A stretch of DNA of 64,000 bases from positions 6,386,001 through 6,450,000 of the forward strand of contig NZ_JALDST010000001.1 in the NCBI RefSeq assembly GCF_022747945.1, written 5' to 3'. This document shows, piece after piece, positions 32,394-41,795 of the stretch; position 1 is the first letter of the stretch, and each line of letters starts with the position of its first letter. The DNA is from Micromonospora sp. R77. GTDB taxonomy: Bacteria > Actinomycetota > Actinomycetes > Mycobacteriales > Micromonosporaceae. The notes below the pieces were generated by a model. That model worked only from the letters and a program-made list of their open reading frames with translations. It ran no database searches and was not told the origin of the DNA. A program made the position numbers and the translations under genes.

Positions 32394-34055
32394 ATGAGCG
32401 GCTGGCAGTTGTCCGGCTACACCCCGGTCCGTCGACTCGGCGCGGGCGCGTCGGGCAGCGTCGTCCTCGCCACCCACGACGACACCGGCACCCCGGTCGC
32501 CATCAAGTACCTCATCCGGAGCATCGGCGAGGACCCGTCGTTCCGTACCGCGTTCCGCGCCGAGGCGCGGCTGCTCGGCGAGATCGACGACCCGCACGTC
32601 TCCCGGCTCTACGAGTACGTCGAGTCGGCCGAGGGCGCGGCCATCGTGATGGAACTGGTCAACGGCGTGTCGCTGCGGCAGATGCTGCGCGAGCACGGCG
32701 CGACCACCCCGGAGGCGGCGCTCTGCGTCCTCAAGGGGTCGCTGGCCGGACTGGCCGCCGCGCACACCCACGGGGTGGTGCACCGCGACTACAAACCCGA
32801 GAACGTCCTGGTCACCGGTGCCGGGCTGAGCAAGCTCGCCGACTTCGGCATCGCCATGCCCATCGGCGAGGGCTCCGACACCACCGTCTCCGGCACGCCC
32901 CGCTACATGGCGCCGGAACAGTGGACCGGCGCCCCGGCCAGCCCCGCCTGCGACATCTACGCCGCCACCGCCACCTTCTTCGAGTGCCTCACCGGCCGCC
33001 CCCCGTACGACGGGCGGGACCTGCTCACCCTGCGCCGGCAGCACGCCACCGCGCCGATCCCCACCGACCCGGCACCCGGTCCGGTGCACGAGCTGCTGCG
33101 CCACGGGATGGCCAAGCAGCCCACCGAACGGCCCCAGCCCGCCGGAGTCTTCATCGAACTGCTGGAACGGGTGGCCGCCGGGGCGTACGGCGAGGACTGG
33201 GAGGAGCGCGGGGTCCGCGAGCTGGCCCGCCGTGCCGCCCTGCTCGCGGCCCTGTTCCCCTTCCCCGACGGCACGGGCGGGGCCACCAGCCTGGCCAGCA
33301 CCGTGGTCGGCGAGACCGGCGGCGGCATGCGCCGGTCGGCGTTCCGGCAGGGTCGCCGCCGGACCGCCGTCGTCGCCGGCGCGGCGGTGGTCGCGGCGAT
33401 GCTGGTGGGCGGCGCGAGCTACAGCTACGCCTCCCGCAGCGAGCCGTCCGCCGCCGGCGGGCGCCCGGACCGGTGGGCAGCGCGCCGACCGCCGCCGGCA
33501 CGCCGATCGCCGCCCCCGGCGGTCACCGAGCCGCCGACCCCGTCACCGAGTGCCACCCCGTCCGTGCCGCCGACCCCGTCGCCCACCGGGGCGACCCCCG
33601 GCGGCACCCCCGACCCCACCCGCACGGTCCGGCCGTCCCGGACCCCGGTCCGCACCCGCACACCGTTACCGACCCCGACGACCAGCACCTCCCCGCCACC
33701 GCCGCCGGACGTCACCGCGCCGTCGGTGGCCGGGGTCAGCGCCAACCCGGGGGAGCTGGAACCGCGCGGCTGCCCGTACGGCTACAAGTCCGCCACCGTC
33801 ACCGCCACCGTCACCGACGACCGCGCCGCCGGGTTGACGGTCAGCTTCCGTTACACCCTGGAGGGGGTCACCGGCACGGTCCGGATGAGCTCCGCCGGGC
33901 GCGGCGTCTTCTCCGGCACGCTCGGGCCGCTGTCCACGCCGAAGCAGAGCAGCCGCATCCCGATCCACGTCACCGCCGTCGACGCCGCCGGCAACTCGAC
34001 CACCTCGGCGTCGCCGGTGTACGTGACGCTCTACAACTACTGCACCCCCGGCTAG
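32394..34055 (+). CDS. Transmembrane Ser/Thr protein kinase with extracellular domain
   Basis: 553 residues. The kinase domain (about 10-265) is complete: Gly loop GAGASGSVVLATH, Lys in VAIKYLI, catalytic VVHRDYKPENVL, DFG in LADFGIAM, and PRYMAPEQW. A juxtamembrane part and one membrane segment (TAVVAGAAVVAAMLVGGASY) lead to a Pro/Thr-rich stalk and an extracellular Ig-like domain with two Cys (RGCPYGYKSATVTATV ... YNYCTPG). ATG 32394 has GGAGA upstream. It is probably co-transcribed with the Thr-repeat membrane protein 10 bases downstream, a likely partner or substrate. Confidence 0.92.
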   Translation: MSGWQLSGYTPVRRLGAGASGSVVLATHDDTGTPVAIKYLIRSIGEDPSFRTAFRAEARLLGEIDDPHVSRLYEYVESAEGAAIVMELVNGVSLRQMLREHGATTPEAALCVLKGSLAGLAAAHTHGVVHRDYKPENVLVTGAGLSKLADFGIAMPIGEGSDTTVSGTPRYMAPEQWTGAPASPACDIYAATATFFECLTGRPPYDGRDLLTLRRQHATAPIPTDPAPGPVHELLRHGMAKQPTERPQPAGVFIELLERVAAGAYGEDWEERGVRELARRAALLAALFPFPDGTGGATSLASTVVGETGGGMRRSAFRQGRRRTAVVAGAAVVAAMLVGGASYSYASRSEPSAAGGRPDRWAARRPPPARRSPPPAVTEPPTPSPSATPSVPPTPSPTGATPGGTPDPTRTVRPSRTPVRTRTPLPTPTTSTSPPPPPDVTAPSVAGVSANPGELEPRGCPYGYKSATVTATVTDDRAAGLTVSFRYTLEGVTGTVRMSSAGRGVFSGTLGPLSTPKQSSRIPIHVTAVDAAGNSTTSASPVYVTLYNYCTPG

Positions 34056-34065
34056 GAGTTCGACC

Positions 34066-35183
34066 GTGTCATCGTTCGACAGTTCCACCACCACCCGGGT
34101 ACGGCTGCGGTGACCCCGCCGGAGGAGCCCACCGAGGCGCTGCCGACCCGCGCCGTGCCACTGCCGGCCGCCCCCACCGACCCGGACCGCACCCACGCGC
34201 TCGGCGCACCCGACGCCACGGTGCACCTCGCCGGCGTCGACCAGACGGTGCAGCTCGGCGGCGTCGACGAGACGGTGCACCTGGCGGCACCCGACGCCAC
34301 CGCCTACCTGGGATCGCCGGACGCCACCGACTACCTGGGGTCGCCGGACGCCACCGGGCACCTCGCCCCGACCGACGGCACGGTGCGGCTGACCGGCGAC
34401 GACGCCACGGCGTACCCGGCATCGTCCGAACCGACGATGTACCGGGGGAGCGGGGAGAGCACCGTCCACCTCGCGGGGCCCGACGCGACCGTGCACCTGG
34501 GCCGCGCGCCGACCGGCGGCATCGGGCCGACCACGCACGTCCCGGGCCGGCACGCACCTCGCCACCGGTGGCCCGACGGGACCGGCCGCCACCGGGCAGG
34601 CCACCTCGGCGTACCGGTCGGCGGGCGTCCCCTCGGCGTACCCCAGTGGGCCGGCCGGCGCGCGGACCACGCCCGGCGACGTGCGGCCGGCACCCGGCGG
34701 TGAGGTGCGCTTCGTCCGGTGCCCGCCACCCGCCGGCCGCGCCGGCCTGGCCCACGCCGGCGCGGCGCCGCCGCCCGCTGGCGGCGGGTCGTCTCGGTGC
34801 TGTCCACCCTGCTCACCGTGGCGCTGCTGGTCGCGGTGGGGTTCTATCTGTGGCAGCGGATCAGCCCGCTGGAGGTCGAGGGGGTGACGGTGGCCGTGCC
34901 GCAGCCGGCCGGCGACCGGTGCGACGTCACCGTCGACGTCGTGGCGACGGTACGCACCAACGGCCGCGGCGGGGTCCTGCGCTACCAGTGGTTCCGCTCC
35001 GACGCCGCGCCGGGCAGCCTGCTCAGCGAGCGGGTCGGTCGAGGTCAGCGGACGGTCACGCTCACTCTCAAGTGGACCTTCAGCGGGGTCGGCGCGACCC
35101 GGGAGACGGCCACCGTCAACATCATCGAGCCGTCGCCGGTGCAGGCCGGCACCGCCGTGGACTACCGCTGCCGACGGAGGTGA
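34066..35183 (+). pseudogene. Thr-repeat membrane protein with Ig-like C-terminus, frame-disrupted
   Basis: A GTG at 34066 follows TAGGAG after the kinase stop, but its frame ends at 34113, where the main frame (VTPPEEPTEALPTRAVPLPA) begins. From 34179 to 34502 there are 12 nine-residue units with a fixed Thr. Around 34,545-34,715 the coding frame shifts (GTHLATGGPTGPAATGQATS) and then returns for a membrane segment (LSTLLTVALLVAVGFYLW) and an extracellular domain (VEGVTVAVPQPAGDRCDVTV) resembling the kinase's own. Three single-base errors would restore one ORF of about 370 residues. Function unknown; probably a phosphorylated cytoplasmic tail joined to a wall-side sensor. Confidence 0.65.
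34179..34502 (+). repeat. 12 tandem 27-bp units encoding a Thr-centred nonapeptide
   Basis: The protein repeats with strict nine-residue period, consensus x-P-D-A-T-V-H-L-x, beginning with the unit DPDRTHALG. Thr at position 5 is present in all 12 units; positions 3 and 8 are mostly Asp/Glu and Leu. Other positions vary (H/Y/Q/R at 7), so the repeat is maintained at protein rather than DNA level. Confidence 0.85.
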
Positions 35184-35259
35184 GGGCGTTTCCCCAGCAA
35201 GCGGTTCGGGTAGGGGGCGGTCGACAGACCTGGACACCCGCATGCGTGGAGGACCCTAG

Positions 35260-36195
35260 ATGAAAGACAACTTCGGGGACGCGGTGGGCGACGCGTTCCG
35301 CTCGGTGATGCTCTTCCTGCCCAAGGCGGTTGCCTTCATCGCGATCCTGGTGGCCGGCTGGCTCATCGCCAAGGCCGTCCTGAAGATCGTCGACAAGGTC
35401 CTGGAACGGGTGCACTTCGACCGCGCGGTGGAGCGCGGCGGGATCAAGACCGCCCTGGCCCGCTCGAAGTACGACGCCAGCGACATCGTCGCCAAGCTGG
35501 CCTACTACGCGGTGCTGCTGGTGACGCTGCAGCTCGCCTTCGGCATCTGGGGACCCAACCCGATCTCCGACCTGATCGCCGGCGTCGTCGCCTGGCTGCC
35601 GCGCGCGTTCGTGGCGATCGTCATCGTGGTGGTGGCCGCCGCGATCGCCAAGGCGGTCAAGGACATCATCTCCAGCGCCCTCGGTGGCCTCTCCTACGGC
35701 CGGGTGCTGGCGAACATCGCCTCGGTCTTCATCCTGGGTCTGGGCATCATCGCCGCGCTGAACCAGATCGGCGTGGCCACCGCGGTGACCACCCCGGTGC
35801 TGATCGCGGTGCTCGCCACGGTCGGCGGCATCCTCGTGGTCGGTGTCGGTGGCGGCCTGGTCCGCCCGATGCAGAGCCGCTGGGAGAACTGGCTCACCCG
35901 CGCCGAGCAGGAGTCGCAGACCATCGCCACCCACGCCCGCGCCTACCAGGCCGGCCGGCGGGACGTCGAGGCGCGGCTCGCCCCGCCGGTGAGCCCGTAC
36001 GCGGAGGCCGAGCTGACCCAGCCCGTCACCGGGGACACCGACGCGGACCGCACCCAGGTGGTCCCGCCGTACACCCCGGTCGACCCGGACCGCACCCAGC
36101 CGACCGCGCCCCGGCAGACCACCGCCGAGCAGGCGGTGGACAACGAGTCCACGATGGTCATCCCGCAGGCGGACGCGGAGCGGTTCCGCCGCTGA
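35260..36195 (+). CDS. TM-helix (CmpX-like) membrane protein with Thr-motif tail
   Basis: 311 residues. Four to five hydrophobic segments and the pattern LIAKAVLKIVDKVLERVHFD and AIAKAVKDIISSALGGLSYG fit the 'conserved TM helix' family related to mechanosensitive channels. The cytoplasmic tail carries ELTQPV, DADRTQVV, DPDRTQPT and NESTMVIP; DPDRT also begins the repeat array of the preceding gene. TQ-type sites are favoured by actinobacterial PknB-like kinases, so this may be a target of the kinase encoded two genes upstream. GGAGGA ribosome site. Confidence 0.82.
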   Translation: MKDNFGDAVGDAFRSVMLFLPKAVAFIAILVAGWLIAKAVLKIVDKVLERVHFDRAVERGGIKTALARSKYDASDIVAKLAYYAVLLVTLQLAFGIWGPNPISDLIAGVVAWLPRAFVAIVIVVVAAAIAKAVKDIISSALGGLSYGRVLANIASVFILGLGIIAALNQIGVATAVTTPVLIAVLATVGGILVVGVGGGLVRPMQSRWENWLTRAEQESQTIATHARAYQAGRRDVEARLAPPVSPYAEAELTQPVTGDTDADRTQVVPPYTPVDPDRTQPTAPRQTTAEQAVDNESTMVIPQADAERFRR

Positions 36196-36215
36196 CCGTC
36201 CGCACGCGCACACCG

Positions 36216-36242
36216 GGGCGGGACCCAGCACGGGTCCCGCCC
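36216..36242 (+). terminator. Terminator hairpin, 11-bp perfect stem
   Basis: GGGCGGGACCC and GGGTCCCGCCC pair around a 5-base loop, about 20 bases after the stop of the TM-helix gene. It probably ends the kinase/repeat-protein/channel transcript. Confidence 0.78.
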
Positions 36243-36391
36243 GGCGCGCGTTCCGGGACCACACCGCAGGCCGTGCGGCGCTAGCATCGGCCCATGACCT
36301 GGCGATGTTGATCCTGCCCTGAGAGCCGCTGCCGCGGGCCGCCGCGGGCGCCGTACGTCCGGTGTCCGTTCCGTCCCCGTGGGAAGGCCTC

Positions 36392-37658
36392 ATGACCGTC
36401 ACCTCCGCACGCCCCTCCGGCGTCCGCCGCCTGGCCGTCACCCTGTACGGCTACGCGTTCCTCAGCGACTTCGTCCTGCTCTACCCGTTCTACGTGCTGC
36501 TGTTCACCGACACCGGCCTCTCCGTCGGGCAGGTCTCCTCGCTCTTCGTGATCTGGTCGGTGACCGGCCTGGTCCTGGAGGTGCCCTCCGGGGCGTGGGC
36601 CGACGCGGTGTCCCGGCGACTGCTGCTCGTGCTGGCGCCGCTGCTGCCCGCCGCCGCCTTCGCGCTCTGGCTGCTCGTGCCCTCCTACCCGGCCTTCGCC
36701 GTCGGCTTCGTGCTCTGGGGTGCCGGCGGGGCGCTGCGCTCCGGAGCTCTCGAGGCGCTGGTCTTCACCGCGCTCGACCGGCTCGGCGCCACCGGCCGGT
36801 ACGCCCGGCTGACCGGTCGGGCCCGTACCGCCGAGGTGCTCGCCGCGGCGGCCTCCGGCGCCCTGGCCGGTCCGGTCTTCGCCGCCGGCGGCTACCCGGC
36901 CGTCGGCTTCGCCAACGTCGTGACCTGCCTGCTCGCGGGCGGCCCTCGCCGCCCGGTTCCCCGACCCCGGGCCACCGGAGCGTGCGCTGTCCGGGCCGGC
37001 TGACGACCGGTCGAGCCCGGCGGACGGCGACGACGAGGCGGGGTGGCTGGCCAGCCTCCGCGCCGGCCTCGCCGAGGCGCGCACCGACCGGGTGGTACGG
37101 GCGGCACTGCTGCTGGTCCCGGCGGTGACCGCGATCTCGGGCGCGCTCGACGAGTACACCGCGCTGCTGGCCCGGGACACCGGCGTGACCGAGGCGACCG
37201 TGCCGCTGCTGCTCCTGCTGCTCTGGGCCGGGATGACCGTCGGCGGGCTCCTCGCCCCGGTGGGGGAGCGGCTCACCGACCGCGGGTACGCCGCCCTGCT
37301 GGCCGGCGCCGCGGCGGCCCTCGCGGCGGGCGCGCTGGTCGGCCGCCCGGTGGGGTTCCTGCTGCTCGCGGTCGCCTTCGCCGCGTTCCAGCTCGCCACC
37401 GTGCTGGCCGACGTCCGGTTGCAGGCGAGGATCACCGGCGCGAGCCGCGCGACGGTCACCTCGGCGGCCGGCATGCTGACCGATCTGACCATCGTCGGCG
37501 TGTACGGCGGCTACGCCGTCGTCGCCGGTGCGGCCGGCAACCGGGTGGCGTTCGCGGTGGCCGCCCTGCCCTACCTGGCGGTGGCGGGTTGGCTGCTCCG
37601 CTCCCGGCCGGAGCGGGCTCGGCGGCGATCGTCCGACAAATCGGTGGTAACCGGATGA
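36392..37658 (+). pseudogene. MFS transporter, frameshifted near 36,935
   Basis: The N-terminal six helices (from MTVTSARPSGVRRLAVTLYG through VLEVPSGAWADAVSRRLLLV) stop in frame at 37003, but the other frame continues ALAARFPDPGPPERALSG and on to the C-terminal six helices (RAALLLVPAVTAISGALDEY ... ITGASRATVTSAAGMLTD). One extra G near 36,935 (GCGGGCGGCC) explains the break. The intact product would be about 420 residues, a drug- or metabolite-type MFS exporter. GGAAGG site before ATG 36392. Confidence 0.78.
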
Positions 37659-37763
37659 GAACGTGCTTTTCTGGCTACGGTGGAGGCGGAAACGGCCTCA
37701 CCGGAGGCCGGACGGCCGGGGCGTGCGGCCGGGCCGACACGCCGTTCGCGGGAGGCGACGCCG

Positions 37764-39635
37764 GTGACCATGGAAGCAGAGCGCACCCTGCGCCAGGAGG
37801 ACCTCACCGAACTGGCGGAACTCGCCGCCCAGCTCCGGGTGGACGCGATCCGCTGCAGCACCAGGGCCGGTTCCGGGCACCCGACCTCCAGCCTCTCCGC
37901 CGCCGATCTGCTCGCGGTGCTGATCTCGCGGCACCTGCGCTACACCTGGTCGGCTCCGCGCGACCGCGCCAACGACCACCTGATCTTCTCCAAGGGCCAC
38001 GCGTCGCCCCTGCTGTACGCCGTCTTCAAGGCCGTCGGGGCGATCAGCGACCAGGAACTTGTCGACACCTACCGCCAGTACGGGTCGCGCCTGCAGGGCC
38101 ACCCGACGCCGGTGCTGCCCTGGGTCGACGTCGCCACCGGCTCGCTCGGGCAGGGGCTGCCCGTGGGCGTCGGGATCGCCCTCGCCGGCCGCTACCTCGA
38201 CCGGCTGCCGTACCACGTCTGGGTGCTGTGCGGCGACAGCGAGATGGCCGAGGGGTCCATCTGGGAGGCGCTGGACAAGGCCGGCCACTACGGCCTGCAC
38301 AACCTCACCGCGATCGTCGACGTCAACCGGTTCGGGCAGCGCGGCCCGACCGAACTGGAGTGGGACCTGGACACCTACCGGCGACGCGTCGAGGCGTTCG
38401 GCTGCCGGGCGCTGGTCGTCGACGGGCACGACCTGGCCGCCGTGGACGAGGCGTTGGGGCGGGCCCGGCAGGCCACCGGCCCGACCGTGGTCCTCGCCCG
38501 GACGGTCAAGGGCAAGGGGGTGCCCGAGGTCGAGAACAAGCCCGGCTGGCACGGCAAGCCACTGAAGCCGGAGCTGGCCGACCGCGCCGTCGCGGCCCTC
38601 GGCGGGGTCCGCCGGATCCGCGTCACGGGCCCCCGGCCGGAACCCGCCCCGCCCGCCGCCGCCCCCGCCGGCCCGCCACCCACCCTGCCGAGGTACGACA
38701 AGGGGGCGAAGGTGCCCACCCGCGACGCGTACGGCGACGCGCTGCGCGCGGTGGGCTCCCGCCCGGACGTGATCGCCCTGGACGGCGAGGTCAGCGACTC
38801 CACCCGCGCCGACCGGTTCGGCGAGGCGTACCCGGACCGGTTCTTCGAACTGTTCATCTCCGAACAGCAGCTGGTCGCCGCCGCCGTCGGCCTGCAGGTA
38901 CGCGGCTACCGTCCCTTCGCCGCGACCTTCGCGGCGTTCCTGTCCCGCGCCTACGACTTCGTCCGGATGGCCGCCGTCTCCCGGGCCGACATCGCCCTGG
39001 CCGGCTCCCACGCCGGAGTGGAGATCGGCGCGGACGGTCCCTCCCAGATGGGGTTGGAGGACCTGGCGGCGCTGCGCGCGGTGCCGGGGTCGACGGTGGT
39101 GTACCCCAGCGACGCCGTGTCGTGCGCCGCCCTCGTCGCGCAGCTGGTCGACCGCCCGGGCGTCACCTACCTGCGCACCACCCGGGGCGGCTACCCCGTG
39201 CTCTACGACAACGACGACAGCTTCCCGATCGGCGGCAGCAAGGTGCTCCGCGAGGGCGGCGACATCGCCCTGATCGGCGCCGGGGTGACGGTGCACAACT
39301 GCCTCGCCGCCGCCGACGAGTTGGCCCGGGAGGGGATCGACGCCCGGGTCGTCGACCTGTACTCGGTCAAGCCGCTGGACGCCGACGGGCTGGCCGCCGC
39401 CGTCCGGGCCTGCGGCGGCCGGCTGCTGGTGGTCGAGGACCACTATCCGGAGGGTGGCCTGGGGTCGGCCGTCCTGGAGTGCCTGGCCGACCTCGCCGAG
39501 CCGGTGCGGGTCACCCATCTGGCGGTACGCGGGCTGCCCACGTCCGGCACCCCGACCCAGCTGATGGCACAGGCCGGGATCGGGGTGGGCGACATCGTCG
39601 CGGCGGCCCGCGCGGCGCCGGCGCCGAGCCGCTGA
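37764..39635 (+). CDS. tkt: Transketolase
   Basis: About 623 residues. The TPP-binding N-terminal domain has GSGHPTSSLSAADLLAVLIS, FSKGHASPLLYAVFK, GSLGQGLPVGVGIALAG and CGDSEMAEGSIWEALDKAGH with the metal-binding GDSE...N pattern. The pyrimidine-binding domain holds the catalytic Glu region (FFELFISEQQLVAAAVGLQV), and the C-terminal domain has VVEDHYPEGGLGSAVLE. It transfers two-carbon ketol units between sugar phosphates in the pentose phosphate pathway. A Pro/Ala-rich linker (about 280-305) joins the halves. Start GTG 37764 or ATG 37770, both behind GGAGG. Not in an obvious operon, so it may be a secondary copy. Confidence 0.92.
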   Translation: MTMEAERTLRQEDLTELAELAAQLRVDAIRCSTRAGSGHPTSSLSAADLLAVLISRHLRYTWSAPRDRANDHLIFSKGHASPLLYAVFKAVGAISDQELVDTYRQYGSRLQGHPTPVLPWVDVATGSLGQGLPVGVGIALAGRYLDRLPYHVWVLCGDSEMAEGSIWEALDKAGHYGLHNLTAIVDVNRFGQRGPTELEWDLDTYRRRVEAFGCRALVVDGHDLAAVDEALGRARQATGPTVVLARTVKGKGVPEVENKPGWHGKPLKPELADRAVAALGGVRRIRVTGPRPEPAPPAAAPAGPPPTLPRYDKGAKVPTRDAYGDALRAVGSRPDVIALDGEVSDSTRADRFGEAYPDRFFELFISEQQLVAAAVGLQVRGYRPFAATFAAFLSRAYDFVRMAAVSRADIALAGSHAGVEIGADGPSQMGLEDLAALRAVPGSTVVYPSDAVSCAALVAQLVDRPGVTYLRTTRGGYPVLYDNDDSFPIGGSKVLREGGDIALIGAGVTVHNCLAAADELAREGIDARVVDLYSVKPLDADGLAAAVRACGGRLLVVEDHYPEGGLGSAVLECLADLAEPVRVTHLAVRGLPTSGTPTQLMAQAGIGVGDIVAAARAAPAPSR

Positions 39636-39639
39636 CGGG

Positions 39640-40071
39640 TCACCCGTCCGGTAGGGCGTCCAGGTAGACCCAGTGGCCGTCCTCGCGGACGAACCGGCTG
39701 TGCTCGTCGAGCGTGCCGGCCCGGCCGGCCTCCCGGTAGTGCGCCCGGAACCGCACCGTACCGGCCGCGTCGAACAGGCCGCCCCGGTCGGTGCCGAGGA
39801 TCTCCAGCCGGGTCCAGCGCTGGTCCGCGTCCAGCCGCAGCCGGTCCGGCCGGGTCGAGGAGTGCCAGCTGCGCCGCAGGTAGTCGGCGTCACCGACGGC
39901 GAAGGCGGCGAACCGGGAGCGCATCAACGCCTCGGCCGTCGCCGCCGTCGACTCACCCCGGTGCAGCGGCCCGCAACAGTCGGCGTACGGCATCCCGGAG
40001 CCGCACGGGCACGCCCCGGCCGGTCGTTCCGCCGCGCTCCGCGCGGCCCCACGCTTCGCCACGTCCGTCAT
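39640..40071 (-). CDS. YchJ-family SEC-C motif protein (UPF0225)
   Basis: 143 residues. CPCGSGMPYADCCGPLHRGE is the Cys-rich SEC-C zinc motif at the N-terminus, followed by EALMRSRFAAFAVGDADYLR, the YchJ core, and a cystatin/NTF2-like C-terminal part (VRFRAHYREAGRAGTLDEHS). The biochemical role of the family is not established. It converges on the transketolase gene with a 4-base gap. Confidence 0.9.
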   Translation of the reverse strand: MTDVAKRGAARSAAERPAGACPCGSGMPYADCCGPLHRGESTAATAEALMRSRFAAFAVGDADYLRRSWHSSTRPDRLRLDADQRWTRLEILGTDRGGLFDAAGTVRFRAHYREAGRAGTLDEHSRFVREDGHWVYLDALPDG

Positions 40072-40152
40072 CCTGCCGCAGCCGCGCCGGCGCGCTGCCG
40101 TCCGGGTGGGCCGACATCAGGCGTACGTCAGCGCTGCCCGGACCGGGTGCGC

Positions 40153-40326
40153 TCAGCGGGAGGGCGTTCCCGCGAGGTCGGCCGCGTCGAGGTCCAGCGT
40201 GGCGAGCAGGCCCGAGTGCTGGCCGGCCTCGATCTCGTCGGGCAGTTCCCGGCGGATCCAGTCGGCGCGGGCGTCCTGGCCGCGCGCCCGCAGCGCGTCG
40301 ACGATCCGGTTCCTGGCGATCTTCAT
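40153..40326 (-). CDS. 57-residue hypothetical protein
   Basis: A small soluble protein, MKIARNRIVDALRARGQDAR, then ADWIRRELPDEIEAGQHSGL and LLATLDLDAADLAGTPSR. A GGGAG site precedes the ATG. The pattern of a basic helix followed by an acidic ELP-x-E-I/V segment is common among small actinobacterial proteins of unknown role. No operon partner. The roughly 280-bp stretch upstream holds no visible gene. Confidence 0.68.
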   Translation of the reverse strand: MKIARNRIVDALRARGQDARADWIRRELPDEIEAGQHSGLLATLDLDAADLAGTPSR

Positions 40327-40609
40327 GGGTCGCTCCCTGTGAGGTTGGTGCGGCAGGTCACCGGCCGCCGAACGGCGACGGGCGTGGGTGCGGGAGTCAC
40401 GGCGGGCGTCGGGTGCCGACCGGCACGTGGCCAGGTCGGCTGACGTGTCCGGCGGCCACCGGCCTCTCCTTCCTGGGCCGGGGCAGCCGACGCGCCACCG
40501 GCGGTGACGGACCGCCCCGCGCACTGGTACCCCGGCCCGGCCGGGCTCACTCCCGCCCGACCGGACCGGCCGGTGGGCCCTTCGCCGCCCGGGGTGCCGG
40601 CAGCGCCGT

Positions 40610-41722
40610 TCAGAGCCAGCCGGAGCGGCGGAACAGCCGGTGCAGGGTCAACCCGGCCACGGCCATCAGCAGCAGGGCCCCCGCGTAGCCGTACCGCCAG
40701 CCCAGCTCGGGCATGTACGTGAAGTTCATCCCGTAGACACCCGCCACGGCGGTCTGGGTGGCGGCGATGGCCGCCCACGAGGCGATCTTGCGCATGTCGT
40801 TGTTCTGGTCCACGGCGAGCTGCGCGAGCCGGGACTGCAGGATCGAGTTGAGCAGCTCGTCGTACGAGGCGATCCGGTCGCACGCGCGGGTCAGCCGCCC
40901 CTCCACGTCGACGAACCGGCGCTGCAGCGCGGGCGGCGGCCCACCGGCGCGCTGCTCGATGAGCGCGCGCAACGGGGTCTGGAACGGCCACACCGCCCGC
41001 TTGAACTCCACCACCTCCCGCTTGAGCTGATAGATGTGCTGGATGTCGGCGCTGCGGTCGCGGGCGAAGACGGTCTCCTCGATCCGCTCCAGGTCCTTCT
41101 CCAGGTGCCCGGCCACCTCGAGATAGAGCTCCACCATCCGGGCGCAGACCGCGTACGCGACCGCCCACGGTCCCTCGGCGAGGATGCCGGGCTGGTTCTC
41201 GATCTCCTGCCGGACGGGGGCGAGCGCGCCGGACGCGCCGTGCCGGACGGTGACCACGAACCGGTCCCCGAGGAAGACCATCACGTCACCGGTGTCGATC
41301 ACCTCGGAGGTGTCGGTCAGCTCGGCGTGCTCGACATAGCCGGCGGTGCGCAGCACCAGCAGGGTCACCTCCCCGTGCTGCTGGACGGTGGGCCGGTGAC
41401 CGTCGGCCAGGGCCCGCTCGACGCTCAACTCGTCCAGGCCGAAGGTCCGGCCGACCGCCGCCATCACCGCCGGCCCGGGATCGTGCAGCCCCAGCCAGAC
41501 GAAGGCCCGCCGGTGCCGGCGGCCGGCGGCGACCGCGTCGGCGTAGTGCGGCCGTCCCGGTTCCCGCCGACCGTTGACGTAGACCGCGCAGTCCACCACC
41601 GCGTCCGGGTTGGACCGTCGGCCGGCGCGCGGCGGTGCCTGCTCGGCGCTCCGGCCGAGCAACCGCCCGAGCAGGGCCGGGAGCCGCCGGCCCTGCCGGA
41701 TCCGTACCGCCGACTGCACCAT
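40610..41722 (-). CDS. corA: CorA-family magnesium/cobalt transporter
   Basis: 370 residues. The large N-terminal cytoplasmic domain contains WLGLHDPGPAVMAAVGRTFG and VIDTGDVMVFLGDRFVVTVR; the long stalk helix is ACDRIASYDELLNSILQSRL; the first membrane helix ends in the signature YGMNF and the second (AGALLLMAVAGLTLHRLF) closes the protein with a basic tail. It would import Mg2+ or Co2+ as a pentamer. Monocistronic as far as visible. Confidence 0.93.
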   Translation of the reverse strand: MVQSAVRIRQGRRLPALLGRLLGRSAEQAPPRAGRRSNPDAVVDCAVYVNGRREPGRPHYADAVAAGRRHRRAFVWLGLHDPGPAVMAAVGRTFGLDELSVERALADGHRPTVQQHGEVTLLVLRTAGYVEHAELTDTSEVIDTGDVMVFLGDRFVVTVRHGASGALAPVRQEIENQPGILAEGPWAVAYAVCARMVELYLEVAGHLEKDLERIEETVFARDRSADIQHIYQLKREVVEFKRAVWPFQTPLRALIEQRAGGPPPALQRRFVDVEGRLTRACDRIASYDELLNSILQSRLAQLAVDQNNDMRKIASWAAIAATQTAVAGVYGMNFTYMPELGWRYGYAGALLLMAVAGLTLHRLFRRSGWL

Positions 41723-41795
41723 CGCGCACCTCCGCCCGCCGGGACCGACGGGGGTACGGTACGGCGCGTGGGCAAGCGGCCCGGGCCCGCCCCGC

